This document shows positions 23,428-36,200 of a stretch of DNA of 64,000 bases, one piece after another. The stretch's first letter is position 1; each line of letters opens with the position of its first letter. The notes below the pieces were generated by a model. That model had not been told where the DNA came from. It did not search any database and saw only the letters and a program-made list of their open reading frames with translations. The DNA comes from Volvox africanus (taxonomy: Eukaryota; Chlorophyta; Chlorophyceae; Chlamydomonadales; Volvocaceae), in NCBI GenBank assembly GCA_030268105.1, contig BSDZ01000020.1, forward strand, positions 512,001-576,000, written 5' to 3'. The position numbers and the translations under genes were made by a program.

Positions 23428-26400
23428 TTACATCCCAGAAGGACGTGATGATGTCTCGCTGTCTGCAGATGGGGCACTATAATTCAGCGAACTCCCAAGT
23501 GAGACTCTCGGAGCTTGGGTTGCCTGGACTGCCATTAACAATGACGATGATGACCGCAATGACCACTGCTGCTCCCCGTGAAGCGGCTGCTGCTGCTGCT
23601 GCTGCTGCTGTACCGATTGTGGTGGCAGCAACGGCGGAAGCAATCGCCGACTGTATGGGCCTGAGGGCCTACGCTGAGCTGTCATGCTTGTCAAGGACCC
23701 CGCCTGACCGAGATCCTCTACATGTGCCTGGCGGCTGTCCGCATGCTGCACTGCCATGACAGGGCCAGCAGCTGGGTGCGTAGGTATGAGGCCATTAGAG
23801 TCCTTTTGCATTATTGAAGGGCTGCTAGCAGATACTGATGATGCTGAAGTTTCGAGCGGTCGTGGCAAGAGTGCCGCCGGTATGCTGAGCGGCTCCCTGC
23901 TGTTTATCACTCTCCGTGCCTCATTAGGCTGGTCTGTGAAAATGGCACTACTGGACGGTGACCGTGGGGACAGCAGGGACGACGTTGCATTTTTGGCTTT
24001 ATTATCCACGAGTGGTGCAGCTAAGGTAGCGGGAAAAGGGCTACCGTCACCAGTGCCAGAGGAAGCTGCTGGTGATAATCTGTGGACATTGGGCTGCGGT
24101 GGGTTGTACTGCCCTGCGGCGCTATTAGATGTGGTGTTTGAATCTCGTGGTGCGGAAATGTGCGGTTGGCGGCCGAGCATCCTTTGACGTTTGCCTGTGG
24201 TTTGTTGCTGCTGTGCGGCGACAGCTGCTGTGCGCCGGCGGGCACCCCAGCCACGGCTGCGGGGCGCCAGCTGCGCAGGAGCGGTATTATTATCAGCGGA
24301 AGGTGCCACTGATGTGTGTGCTACGGCAGCAGAGTGTTTTGAGCGCCATTGGCTCACCACTGTCGAAATGATATCTTTCTCGTGCTGGGCAGCATCCACA
24401 GCATGACCACCACCAGGGTTGCGGATCATACGGATCAACTGTGTCCATGAACGTGAAGCTGTAACACTTCTTGCTTCAGCACTGCTGTCAGCAGGGCCTT
24501 GGATGACTGTTGTGGCCTCGGCGTTAGTTCTGTCATCAGCAATTGCCATAAGGCGACGTTTGAGCTCCTCTCCATTTGGCGTTGCCAGGATACGCTCCAA
24601 GTTTTCTGAAAGTTTCGATTGCTCCTCACGCTGAATTTGCAATAAGGCCAGGAGCGCCTCAGCATGCCGTATCAATGCCTGTATGACCTTAATAATAATC
24701 TCATCACCATCCAGCTCGTCAAGTTCCACTGCACCATGACTGCCCCTGTCCTGTTGGTGTTGATCTGGGGGTATTCCTTTTCGGCTATTAGAATCGATGC
24801 CTTGTTGACTTTTGTGCTGTTGCTGCAGCTGTGAGCCCTGAGACCCCTTTTGCTGCACCTGCTGTTGCTCCTGTCGCACCTGCTGTTGATGCTCAGGCCT
24901 ATTTTCCACTTTCCGAGCTGCAGCTAGATCAGGCTGCCCTAGTTTGGCAACCGACAACGAAATTCCAAAGTCGAAAAACAGGCGCGGAACACCATGTTGA
25001 TTATCCTGGCTGATGGTATTTATCACAGGTTGCTGAGATGTCTGTGGCTGTGGTGACTGTGGTGGCTGTGGCAGAGCTTGGGGCATCTGCGAGGACTGTT
25101 GCCCGTTGGGTGAGACTGGCGTTGAGGATGAGCTCTCGATCACCTTCGGAAGGATTGGATCGCTCCTTATACCGGTACTGCCAATATGCTCCATGGATCC
25201 TGCTGTTACTATTGTTGTTGGCACCATTGATGCTGCTGCTGCTGCTGTTACTGCCACAGTATCAGCTGCACCAGCAGTAGTGCCATCCGGCAGCATTGCG
25301 GCAGGGTCACACTCGTCTAGGTCGACTAACAGCTGTCTTAGTCGAGATCTCACCGAACGTGATGATGTAGCAGGGGGCATCGGAAGCCTGCTGTCACCGA
25401 TGGTTACAACCGTCTCAGCAGCTGTTGTTGAATTGAAGTCGGCACCGCCGCCGGCTATGAATGGTGATGCTGACAAGCGATTATCGGTGACACCATCACT
25501 GAAAGTGACACGGCTAGCACGGATCTTTTTGAGGCTGACAGCAGACACAGTACGGAGCGCAGATGGCAAGGATGCCGGCGCCGCCGCCATGGTAAAAGGG
25601 CTAACTGCCAGTGCCAGCTCCATAGGATCATCAGACTCTGTAATTTCCGCGACCGCACCAGGTGGAAGTATATTGCTGCTGCGCGCCATGGTAACAGTGT
25701 CAGGTGTGACGCTGTTGCTCTCTGTCACTACAGCAGCAGGCTGCTGCTGATTCTGCCTCACTCTTAGAGAAGCCTGTGGTGCCATGTCACTACCGGGGGC
25801 CGGGGGTGCGACATTGATGTCACTTGTGATTGTGCTGGCAGCGGTGGCTGCCGGCAGTGCACCATCCGGACCCCTGTTATCCATGGAAACAGCAGGAGCT
25901 GTGGAAGTCAAGTTCATCAGTGGCATTGCCTGAAGGGTAGTCCCAATAATTCCACCGTCACTACCACTGTCAGTGCCTAGTTGCCTAGTGGTATCGCCAC
26001 CGACAGTACCCTCAGCAATGGCAGCAGCTGTTGCCCCGTGCTGGACCTTGCCGCCACCCATGCTGGCTTGTCGTTTGAGACCGCTTACGACACTGCTGGA
26101 CTTCACACGATGCAGCTGGAGCTCACCCATCCTCTGTACCACGTTAACTGCAACAACATGCTCCAGTAATGCTGCCGCGTTGGCGTCTGTCGTCGATGCT
26201 GTCCTCTGTGTCATGTCTGCCACAGGCCAGGCCAGCATCGGAGGGCGACCGTGCAGACTCCCGTGGGCACCATTTTCAGCACAGGCTTCTTCGTATCTTG
26301 CAGCTGAACTGCCATCAAAGCGCCAAAGTGTGAACTCGAAGCTCAAACCAAAACGCGGTGTGGGGTCTGGCACAACATCGTTCCGGGAGAAACGCCGGTG

Positions 26401-26764
26401 GAGGCTGGGCACCTTCAATACTGCATCTGATGACCCACGCGTCATCTTGTCAGGCCCCACCTCTACCATTGCGGCCTTTTGCAGCCGCCTTTGCCTAAGC
26501 TTCTCCAGGATTTCCTCAAGCTCCGCTGCACTCAGCCAATCTCCATTCACCTCAACTTCCATAGTTCTGTGGTTCAGTTGTGAACATGAAAAAAGTTTGG
26601 TATATATACGTAGTTTTATTGTTGGTGTCATGTTGTCGATGCCACGTCTTGATGCAAAGGAATTTGACTGAAATATTGTTTATAATAACCAAGGGGCATG
26701 CTCCAATGCTAAGGATGAATATACACCTTCAGGCATTTCAGCGTTTAATAACAACTTGATAACC

Positions 26765-26795
<31 letters not shown>

Positions 26796-27202
26796 CACAG
26801 CTTCCAATATCGGCACGTATCATGAGGCCCAAATAATTTAAGAGTGCAAATAATAAAAGTATTCCGCCAAGCAGCAAAAACATGGCGCCCTGCCTGCCCT
26901 CACTTGTAAAAAGATACGCATGGCGCAAACGGCAGTAGTACAATACAGTATGAAATATAATTCCACATTTAAATCCACCCCGTGCATTTCCAATCAACTA
27001 CTCACTTGTAGAGCACATCCGGCCTCCTTCTTGCTGTAATCCTGGTCACCAACTTCCGATGCAAATTGCTGGCCCCTTGCAGGGACGTAAGCACAGATTT
27101 TTTTAACTGGAAGCTCTTGGCGGCCCGTGGCCGCCTCTTGGGCACGGTCCTGCTGACGGTGCCCATGAGGGCCTTATTGCTTGGGGCTTGCCTGAGGATA
27201 AT
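23428..27202 (-). other. Exons 45-46: cytosolic C-terminal tail (residues about 6899-8009)
   Basis: Exons 27202-27006 and 26566-23428. Exon 45 is strongly basic ([19 protein letters not shown]). Exon 46 (3,139 nt) begins with a helical [19 protein letters not shown], then long Gln/Ser/Ala-rich low-complexity sequence. A likely coiled coil ([20 protein letters not shown] and about 30 residues after it) lies near 24,560-24,710, and a Gln run near 23,590. PKD2 family tails also carry a coiled coil (family knowledge). No EF-hand seen. Stop TAA at 23,428-23,430. Confidence 0.8.
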
Positions 27203-30200
27203 CTGCAGGCAGAAGGGCCAGGTGCCCGGGAAGCCGGATGGCATAAATAAATGGATGTGCAGTTTGAGCGGAATGTGTCAGGGCTAGCTAGCTGAAAGAG
27301 GTTGGAAGTTGGATGAGGGTTGTGGGAGTCCCACCGCCTGAGTCCCGCCGCCGGCTGGCGGGTTCGATATAGCATGCATACATACATATGGACATGATTG
27401 GTTTAAATAAATACAGCAATGTGAAATCAGTTGGCATCACGAGTCAATCCGAGACGACTGTGACGAGGGACGAGGAAATTCACGCCCTCAGCTTAAAGCG
27501 CTAGCTAGCTAGCTAGCTAGCTATTGCACCCTGTATGTGTTACGAACACTGAACATACACGCACGCGGCCATCAGACCTCTTTCGTCGGAAGTAAAGCAC
27601 ATGAATGCTTGCTTCCAAGAAGCATTACTAGAGTCGTGCCCAGACACTTTATGTTCGACGATGTGTGCCGTTGTGTTCCTACGAAATACGTGTATATGTG
27701 GCTGGATACGATCATATAAGCAGGATCAAATCGGCAACGAAGGGATAGGAGATAAACACGCATGAAGAGCTGACATTTAACGGAAACACCATACACGTAG
27801 CATGTGGGAATAGGTCACACGGGCAAACCGTAACAATTATAAAAGCTACGAAGGTACCTAAGTAGGGGATGCGATGGGAGGATGGAGATGGCATTTTGCA
27901 TTACAGCAATTCTATTATCGGGTTATATATTGGCAATAGTTTAAGTATTATGAGATCATATTGATAAAAGGTCTTGGTGGTATACTTATGATTGTTAAGG
28001 AAAAAATGCCATCGTGGTACGTATATTAGTAACAGATGGTTGGGTGATGTGTGAAGTTAACTTTTAAAGCTAAACATAGTTAGAATGAAATAAATCTTTT
28101 AAATCGTTAGGATTGCAGTAATGTCTTATCATTACATCTTACACTGTGGGCGACTTGGCCTGAAAGTAATACCGGGGGCCCTGACCCGGCTGAACCACAG
28201 CGCAGTGCGTGGCTGGGGAACACACGGCTTAGTCCGTCTGTCCTGCCGTGCGTTCCTCCCCATCCCTCCGCTCGCGCCAGCGAGAGAGGGGAGGAACCTC
28301 ACGAGCCTCTCGCCTGGCGACTTGCTCTTTATGTGTTGCATAAATACTATTATTACTTATGTTTATTATACCTTTTTTAATGATAACTTAGGATTCCAGG
28401 CCCGCAAGCAAGATGTTCCCACAAAGCATTGATGTACGGCAGCCAGAAGATCGAGAACCACAGTAAGCAAACGCCAGCCTAGCCTATACGTACCTGCCAC
28501 AACCACCAGGTCATTTTGGCAATCTCCTGCGAGGCCAGCGGCTCATCGTGATTTGCCATCTGCGGGTACAAATGAACAAGCCAAGCCATTTTCGGCATGC
28601 ATGGCGGGGGAACACATACAAACTGCTATCAGAATCTTGCTCGGGCGGGCACGTCTGGGACACGGGATTTTGGGTGTTCAAACATAATAGGGGAACCTTT
28701 GTGGTTGTTGCTACTCGCTCGCTGCTGAAAAAGGCCTATCGTGGGAGATGCTGGTCGTGTGCTTTTTATGTCCAATATAAATATGTTCGTCTGTGCATAC
28801 GTATTATACGACACATACAACCTGACACACAGACACAACAGACGACGACCTTAGGCATGGACCTGGGTCTCGCAGACATGATTATGCGCCCCCCTAGGCA
28901 TTAAACTGATGAGTACTAGTTTCAGATAGACAAGCAAGAGCGAGAGACCAACGAGAGAGCGAGCATGTGTGAGTGTCACACATTTCCGTTAACTTTGCAT
29001 CCCAACTATACACTTATGCTTCCTTGTCACCTTGAGTTCACTGAACGGCCATGCCAGCAATGCCATAATGAAGTGCTGGAGCGTGAAGATAAAGAACAGC
29101 GGTCCGCACAGAGTCACTACCCAGCTCATGAATGTATAGGCGCCGTTGGCTTGGTTGTTGGGCTAAAGGCGGGCAGCAGGTCCATGGGAAGCATCGGATC
29201 ATCAGCAGGCAGTTAATACATAATTAATGATTTAGAAGAAAGGGCACAGATCGGTTTAACGTGCGGGATAAGGAAAACATGGAACCTGACAGGAACACAC
29301 AACCAGGGTTGTGAAGGGTGTGGTGGTACTTAATAAGATTGGGAATCAGGATGGAATATTCAATGACTTCGCTTTCTTGTCTTGCACTATCTACAGAAAG
29401 TATGGAACTTATGCTGTATCACATGCTCTTAAGCAGCAAACGGCTCAAGGGTGAATGGTATCATAATTAGGAATCATTTTCATTTTCATATCCTACCAAA
29501 ACAAAATCGTTTTTAGAATGATGTAAATAATTATAAGTATAAGTATGATAAGAAAGGAATACATATTCAGGAATTATAATCATCGGCATCGTGGTAGTGC
29601 ACAAGTCTTCGTCCTCGGATAGAAACGGTCCCGACGACCATTCAGACAAGAATATTGAGCTCCATAAGTGCAGTATCAAGCGCCTCAGGGGGACCCGCCC
29701 TGTAAGATTGCCCCATGTCCGTGTATGTGTGTGTGTATGTCTGTGTGCCTGCAACGACCCAGTATCATTCAACCTAACGGTGTTTGGAAAAAACGACCAT
29801 CTTTCGGCCGTATGACAAGAACAAGCGAGTAAGCAAACATTTTATTAAGCTGAAGTAATAGATTTAAACATCCTCTATATATGCAAACCTAAATTCTGCG
29901 GCCTGGCAAAAGTGAAATTAGTATAAACAAGTTTCACATCAGTCTCCTCAATTTCCCTTGCAGCCCGCAGCTGTAAAACCTTTGCCTTTCACACGTCTAT
30001 CTAGGTAGATGAACCGATATGTTACCATACCTTATAAATATGTAGTTATCCTACGCTGCATAACGGTTGTAAAACTCAACAATTTGTGTGCATGGCGTGG
30101 CGCGGCGCCATGCTGAGGGCATGACACGACACGACACATCACTTGGCGCGCCGCACCACGCACGCAGATTGTTGCGTTTGGGGATCGAAAATTAGCGCTC

Positions 30201-33200
30201 CCAACTAATGGAGTTTATGCGCCCTGCGATCTGGCCACTGTGTGTGTGTGTGCCTGCAGATGCATTCTGCTGCTATTCAAGCTATATATCACGCTGTACA
30301 GATATTGGGGGGCCCGCCCTTTTTCAGGCTTCAAGTAAAAGCCGACACCAACACACGTCATTGTGACCACACTCACGTCATGGATTGCATGCACCACGTC
30401 CAGTGCAGCACTGCTGTCCAGTGCAGTTATGAAGTACGTGAAGGCCCACACCACTCCATCAGCGGCCGTGCTCAGCTCTTCGACCACGTCGCCCCACAGC
30501 GCCACCAGCATGAAGGCGAACATGATCAGGATGGTGATCAGCACCAGCACGAAGCCAGCCAGGTCGGGGATCATTCGCGCCAGGGTGCCCGAGATGATGG
30601 AGAGACGAGGCTGGAAAGACAACCGATGGACCAGACGCATGATGAGCAGCATGAGCACAAGACCCTGGAGCAAAAGAAGAAAGGGACAGACGGGAAGGCA
30701 GCAAGGCAACAACCGTAATAGGTGGATAGGGAGGCAAGGCCATGGAATGGAAAACAATTGGAGGAGGGCAAAACTCAATCAAAGGATGGATGGGGTTTTT
30801 ACGGCGCAAATGGCTTCGACGTAACGTCATCCCCATGTCATCAAAACCGCCGCCGTGATTCTATAAAATAATTGAAACGTTCGACCAAGTTTGTACTACC
30901 AAAGTATGGACTACTGTACCTGGAAAAAGTTGTACAGCATCCACATGTTGCGCATGTTAAGGACCTGCGAGCGAGGGGAAACTCAGTTACGACTCTAAGA
31001 ATATAGGATGCTGTGATACGGGCTTGGGCCATCCAAAACATAGCAGGCAAGTTGCTCGGCTCGTTCGATTGAACTATGCTGTTTGCTTCATTCAATCGAC
31101 AGCAGCTGCCGTCGTAGTACTGCCGTACCTTGTCGTACATGGACGCTGCGCCCTCTAAACCGCTGGTGTCCTCTGGCAGCTTCCAGCGGAAGGGATCTCC
31201 GGGTTTGGGCATCGCAGTCGCATTCACCCCCGCCGTCGATCGACGAAGCATGAAGACATGTGCGGGAGCACTGCTTAGGGAGTCGTATACGTCGTACCTG
31301 ATGGACAAGGAAATACGGCATGGCATGGAGCGTGGTTTGGGGGTTTTAGGCCTTTAGGGTTTTCCAGATAACCTGAAACCGCATCTAACCTCGCTCGAAG
31401 ACCAACTCCATACACCGTACCTTCTCTGGCTGGGAGCCCCCAGGCTGATGGAGTACACAAAGAGTACTGCCAGCCCTCCCGCCATGAGACCGCACACAAG
31501 GGTCTCGTACACGCCCCAAAAGAGGCTCATACGCGCCCGGTACTTGCGAACGGCCTTGATTCCCTGCACGATACCGACCAAGGTGGGGGTTGGACGGAGT
31601 GGGAAAGATGCGTTGTTCCAATAATCCGTGTTATCATGGCGTGTATGGAAATGGTACGAAATACATGCACTCACCCGCAACATATACGGGTGGAATTGAG
31701 ATAGGGCCCATATTGCATACGTAAACGGTGGCTGGGTTCCATAGCCAATAATCGAACCGTACAACTTGCTTTCTCATCCCTGTCATCCCTGTCATTCCCC
31801 GTCATTCTCCGTCCTTTTCCGAACGGGAAGTGATATTGCCATCGATCTCATCAAACCCCCACCCAACAGCAGCTTTGCACGCCTACCTTCTTGCTTTGCA
31901 CAGCCACAACCTCGTGCTCCTGTCCCATCAACTTCAACGCCAGAGCTTTGTGATCTTCACCTGCATGACCGGCAGCCGCAGCAGCGGCGGCGGCGGCGGC
32001 GGCTGCAGCGGCGGCGGTCGCTGCCGTTACTGCTGCAGCCGACTCCAACCTCGGCCCCGACGAGGCTGAAACTCCTGATACCAGCTGGTTCTCATACCTA
32101 CTCGTAGTTCGCCTAGAAGGCCTGCGGTAGTCGCTGCCACCTGCCCAAAGTACGGATCCGTTGCTGTACAAGTCCCCACTCAACGATGTTTTAGAGGTGA
32201 CACGAGTGGGTGTCAAACTCGCCGGCGACATTCTGGATATAAATGATGTGCCAGAGTCGGACGATGCACGGGTGGGAATACGTGACCCTCGTACAAAATC
32301 CTTGCCGTACAAGGTGCCAGCTTTCAAGCTAGATGAGCCAGGTCGGGCAACCGATCCCAAGGAGCGCTCAGTAGCCTCGCAAACCGCTCGATTGTTTGCC
32401 TCGGCAATTGCGTTACCGGCGCCATCAGCCAGTAGCTCTCCGCCCCACTCCCCTTCTTGCAGCATTTCTTCTTCGAGTACCTGCTCAAGCTCTTCCTCCA
32501 CTGCCGCCTCCAACTCCGCGGCCGCCTCCGTACCCACATCCTCCCCTTCTAAGACCTCTTCCACTGCCTCCGCCAGCTGCTCTTCTACATCTGCTGCAGT
32601 CTCTGGGTCCGTAGCGTCTGCCACCGCCTCCTCTATCCGTATGGCCCCGCTGCTACCAATCCTGCCGTACTGAATTTGCCGCAGCGCTGCCATCGCTGTA
32701 CTCGTTGCCTCCATTTCTCCGATATCATCGCCGGTTCCAAACGAGTAACTGGTCATTCGTTTGTCGCCATTACCGTCTCGTGGACCTGTGTCGCCTCCAG
32801 GCTCCGGAACCATCTGGTTGCATTGTGCACTGCTTAAGCCGAAAAGTGAGGGAGGCTGCTGAATGATTAAGCTGCTCTTAGAGCGGCCCGAAAGAGCGGC
32901 GGCAGGTCCGCCAGCAATAGCGGCAGCGGCCGCTGCCCCCGTCGCACTGAGGCCTCGGCGCACATGCATTTTTAATAGTCGCCGCAGTGCGCGCGCGCGA
33001 AGTCGCTCCTCCTGTATGCTTTGTACGATATCATACACTGTAAACGCAAAGTACGATGCGGCTAGAAGGACGAGAAGCAGATCCGGCAGGATGAAGCGGA
33101 TGTGGCCGTCCTATGTTGACATAACGAGGTGTCGTAAGTTAGCACATGATTCATAACTTATTTATCTACTCAAACAACTAACTGATCAACTGATCGTCCA

Positions 33201-36200
33201 TTTGAAAAGTATTTCCTTTCTAACAAATTCGTAACGCACCTTTGTGGAGAATGTCCACGTTACCGCTGGCAAGCCGTCCACGCTGAACTTGGCCTCCACC
33301 AGCCCCGCAGGACCCCATTGGAACACGGCGCGCCAGAACCCGAACACACGCAGCTCTGGGCTGTAAGAAATCAGCTGAGCAGATAGGCTGCAGCAGTGGG
33401 AATTTGTGGAATGCCGCAGGAGAAATAAAAAAGAATGAGGGCAGCAAAATTCCATGAGGGTTAGTGGACAAAAGAATACTTTTTTGCTCATACATATTGG
33501 ATAATCAGACCAGCAAAATTCTGCTGCACAACGGTGGTGAGCGGTATAACCATCGCAGACATGTAGAAATCAATTTATGTGAATGGATGAGGGCGTCCCT
33601 CACCAGGGAGGATGAAGAAGGCCGCGGGTGAGGGAGACCTGCCTGTAAACTCTCTCAGTATCTGCTCAACTATGCAATAATAGATTACATGTAAAAAAAC
33701 GAAAATAAAAGTCATACATACATACATACTGGCTAGGCATCGAGCGCAAGACTCCTGACTTCATTAACAATGACTGCTTACTATATTCATAATACAACGT
33801 ACTTCGAACGGGTATGGGTAAAACGCATTTTTAAATTCTTGAAGCTTTAATAAAAGGTATGACCAACGGCCTTTTAAGCCTTGTAATCGGACTTATGTCG
33901 GTGTTGGAAGCAATGTTCACATCAGCTTGTGTTGCCAATTTCCATCGCCCGCTTCCTCCCGCACGTCCACTCTATCAGCTTCGTTTCGTTCCCCTGCCGT
34001 ACCTCTGTGTTAGTTGGGCGTCCAGGTACCCTCCCTGCTGCAGTGCTGTGAACAGACGTTGCATTCGTGACGATGTGAGCGAAGTGTCGAACAATATGGG
34101 ATAGCCTCCCTCACCCAGCCCGCGAAGGGGAACAGGGGAGGGGAAAAACCCGTACGGCACACCGTTGGGGTTTAAGAAACCGGCAGCCTCAGAGGTATTG
34201 TAGTAATCGCCTGAGAGAAATGGCAGGGTCAGCGGGAGGGGTGTACGGTTTGTGGTTCTGGAGCAAAAGACGCCATACTGTATGGACAGAAAGAGATGCT
34301 GCAAAGATGCTGCACTAAATGTTGTTGGGTTTGGGTCCTACAAGCGTTTATTCAATTACGCTCAACGAGCCCGAACCTGTGCGAGATTCCACATCGGAGT
34401 TGTATAGGTCCGAGCGCCGGCTAAATACCGCATCCGTTCCGACGCCACCGCCGACGCCTGCGGTGCTGACATTCGACGTCGGGCTGCCGTAGGTTCGGCT
34501 GAAGGTCGGCGCACATGCGGCCGCCAGCGTGCTGGTGAAAGCCCTGCTGCTACCATTCCGTACGTCGCAGGAGCCGTACCGCTCCCGCAGCGCCGTCGGC
34601 AGAATCCGCTGCTGGTGCAGAAACAAACCCGCCATGATTACGGATCCCGAGATTCCCACGCGGCGTGGAGGCGCCGTCGCCGCCATGTCTGCCTCGTCCA
34701 ACAGAAGGAACTGCGCCATGTTAGTCGTTGAAATGGCGTAACCGCCAAATCCACCCCCACGCCCGGATGAAGTACCAGACACCCTCAGTTTCCGACGTGG
34801 TATTACGACGTCCAGCAGCCGACGGCCAACGGCGGCCATAAGGCCCCGACCACGCAGCCCGCTGTTGTGCGGCGGCTGTAGCTGCTCCCCTGCGGAGATA
34901 CGCAGCTGGCGGCGCCGGTGGCGGCTACCGCCGCCGTCCTCACTGAACCGCGTAAGGTTGAACGAAAACTGAATGCCGCCGGACACCCCTCGTCCTGCCA
35001 TACACTCTTCCATTTGTTGCCAGTCCAAGGTGGTCGTATTGTACAAACCAGCTTCCTCAAGACTGCTGAGCACGAAAGCTGACGTCAATACGGTACGGCT
35101 TAAAATGCCAGCTGACACGGCCGCCACTTCCATGAGCATTGAAATGGCGGCGATGAGGTCGTCATTCGAAGTCTCCAACTGGTACGTCTTATCCACGAGA
35201 TCTAAAATCTCCTGAGCCCCTGAGCTTGCGTTCGCTAACGCTGAGGTGGCGAGATTCTACCGTACGACCAAGGCAGGGGTGTACGGCAACGGATGGCAGG
35301 GAGCAGGCCCGTTGCAACGTAAGTTATGTGCATTAAGGACTTGTGTATCAGAGTTGGAGGTTCCGAGATGTGCGCGTTGTTCCGAAGCACGTCCCTGGGG
35401 TGCCCGGAGTGATTCACTCCCTCACCCCTTCATCATGCACTGTTAGGCTTGGAGATATCGCGCCGGAACGACATCTCTCCCCGTTTACAATATCCCCCTT
35501 ACGGCATTTACCTTCATGTCCACGTAGGCACTCATTGCGGACTTGTCGTAATAGTCGTACTTCTCCTCCAGCTCAGACATTGTGGTTGCAGACAAAGACG
35601 CTGCTTCTCCCATCTGAATATACGTGTCCAAGATTGCGGCTGTAGCACCTGCCAGCTCTGCCAGTGCTACAGCCGTTGCATCCAACGCGGGTGTTGTACA
35701 AGTGATGTCGGGTGAAGAGACCGAAACCAGGGGTCCGAATCCAGGTTGCGACGATGCCGGCGGGGGCGGTGCGGCCGGTACGGCAGCAGCACCCGACGGC
35801 AGCGCTCCCGTAACGCTCGTCAGTGCTGCCGCGACGGAGGCACAGGTACTGGTCGCGAGCAGCATTCGCGTATTGTGACGAGGCCTGTAGTTTTCGTCAT
35901 TTCCATACCCATCATTATGCAGCATTGAAAGCTGCCGTACAACATTGGCCATGCGCAAACGGGCTTCTGCGGCCGCCACTACCAGCGCATGCGCTGCCGC
36001 TGTAGCACGGTGGATGGATGCAAGTCGTGACGTCTTCAGCGGCAGCTCCGACCCGACCAGATCAGTGGCGGAGCCGACGCCGCGGGGCCCGCTGTCGTGT
36101 CCATCCCTGGCGGGCATCATGTACGGCAATGTCTCCGGCAGGAACCTGCGTGCTCCATACCCTGCAAGGCCCCGGACACCGCTCCCCACTCCGCCACCGT

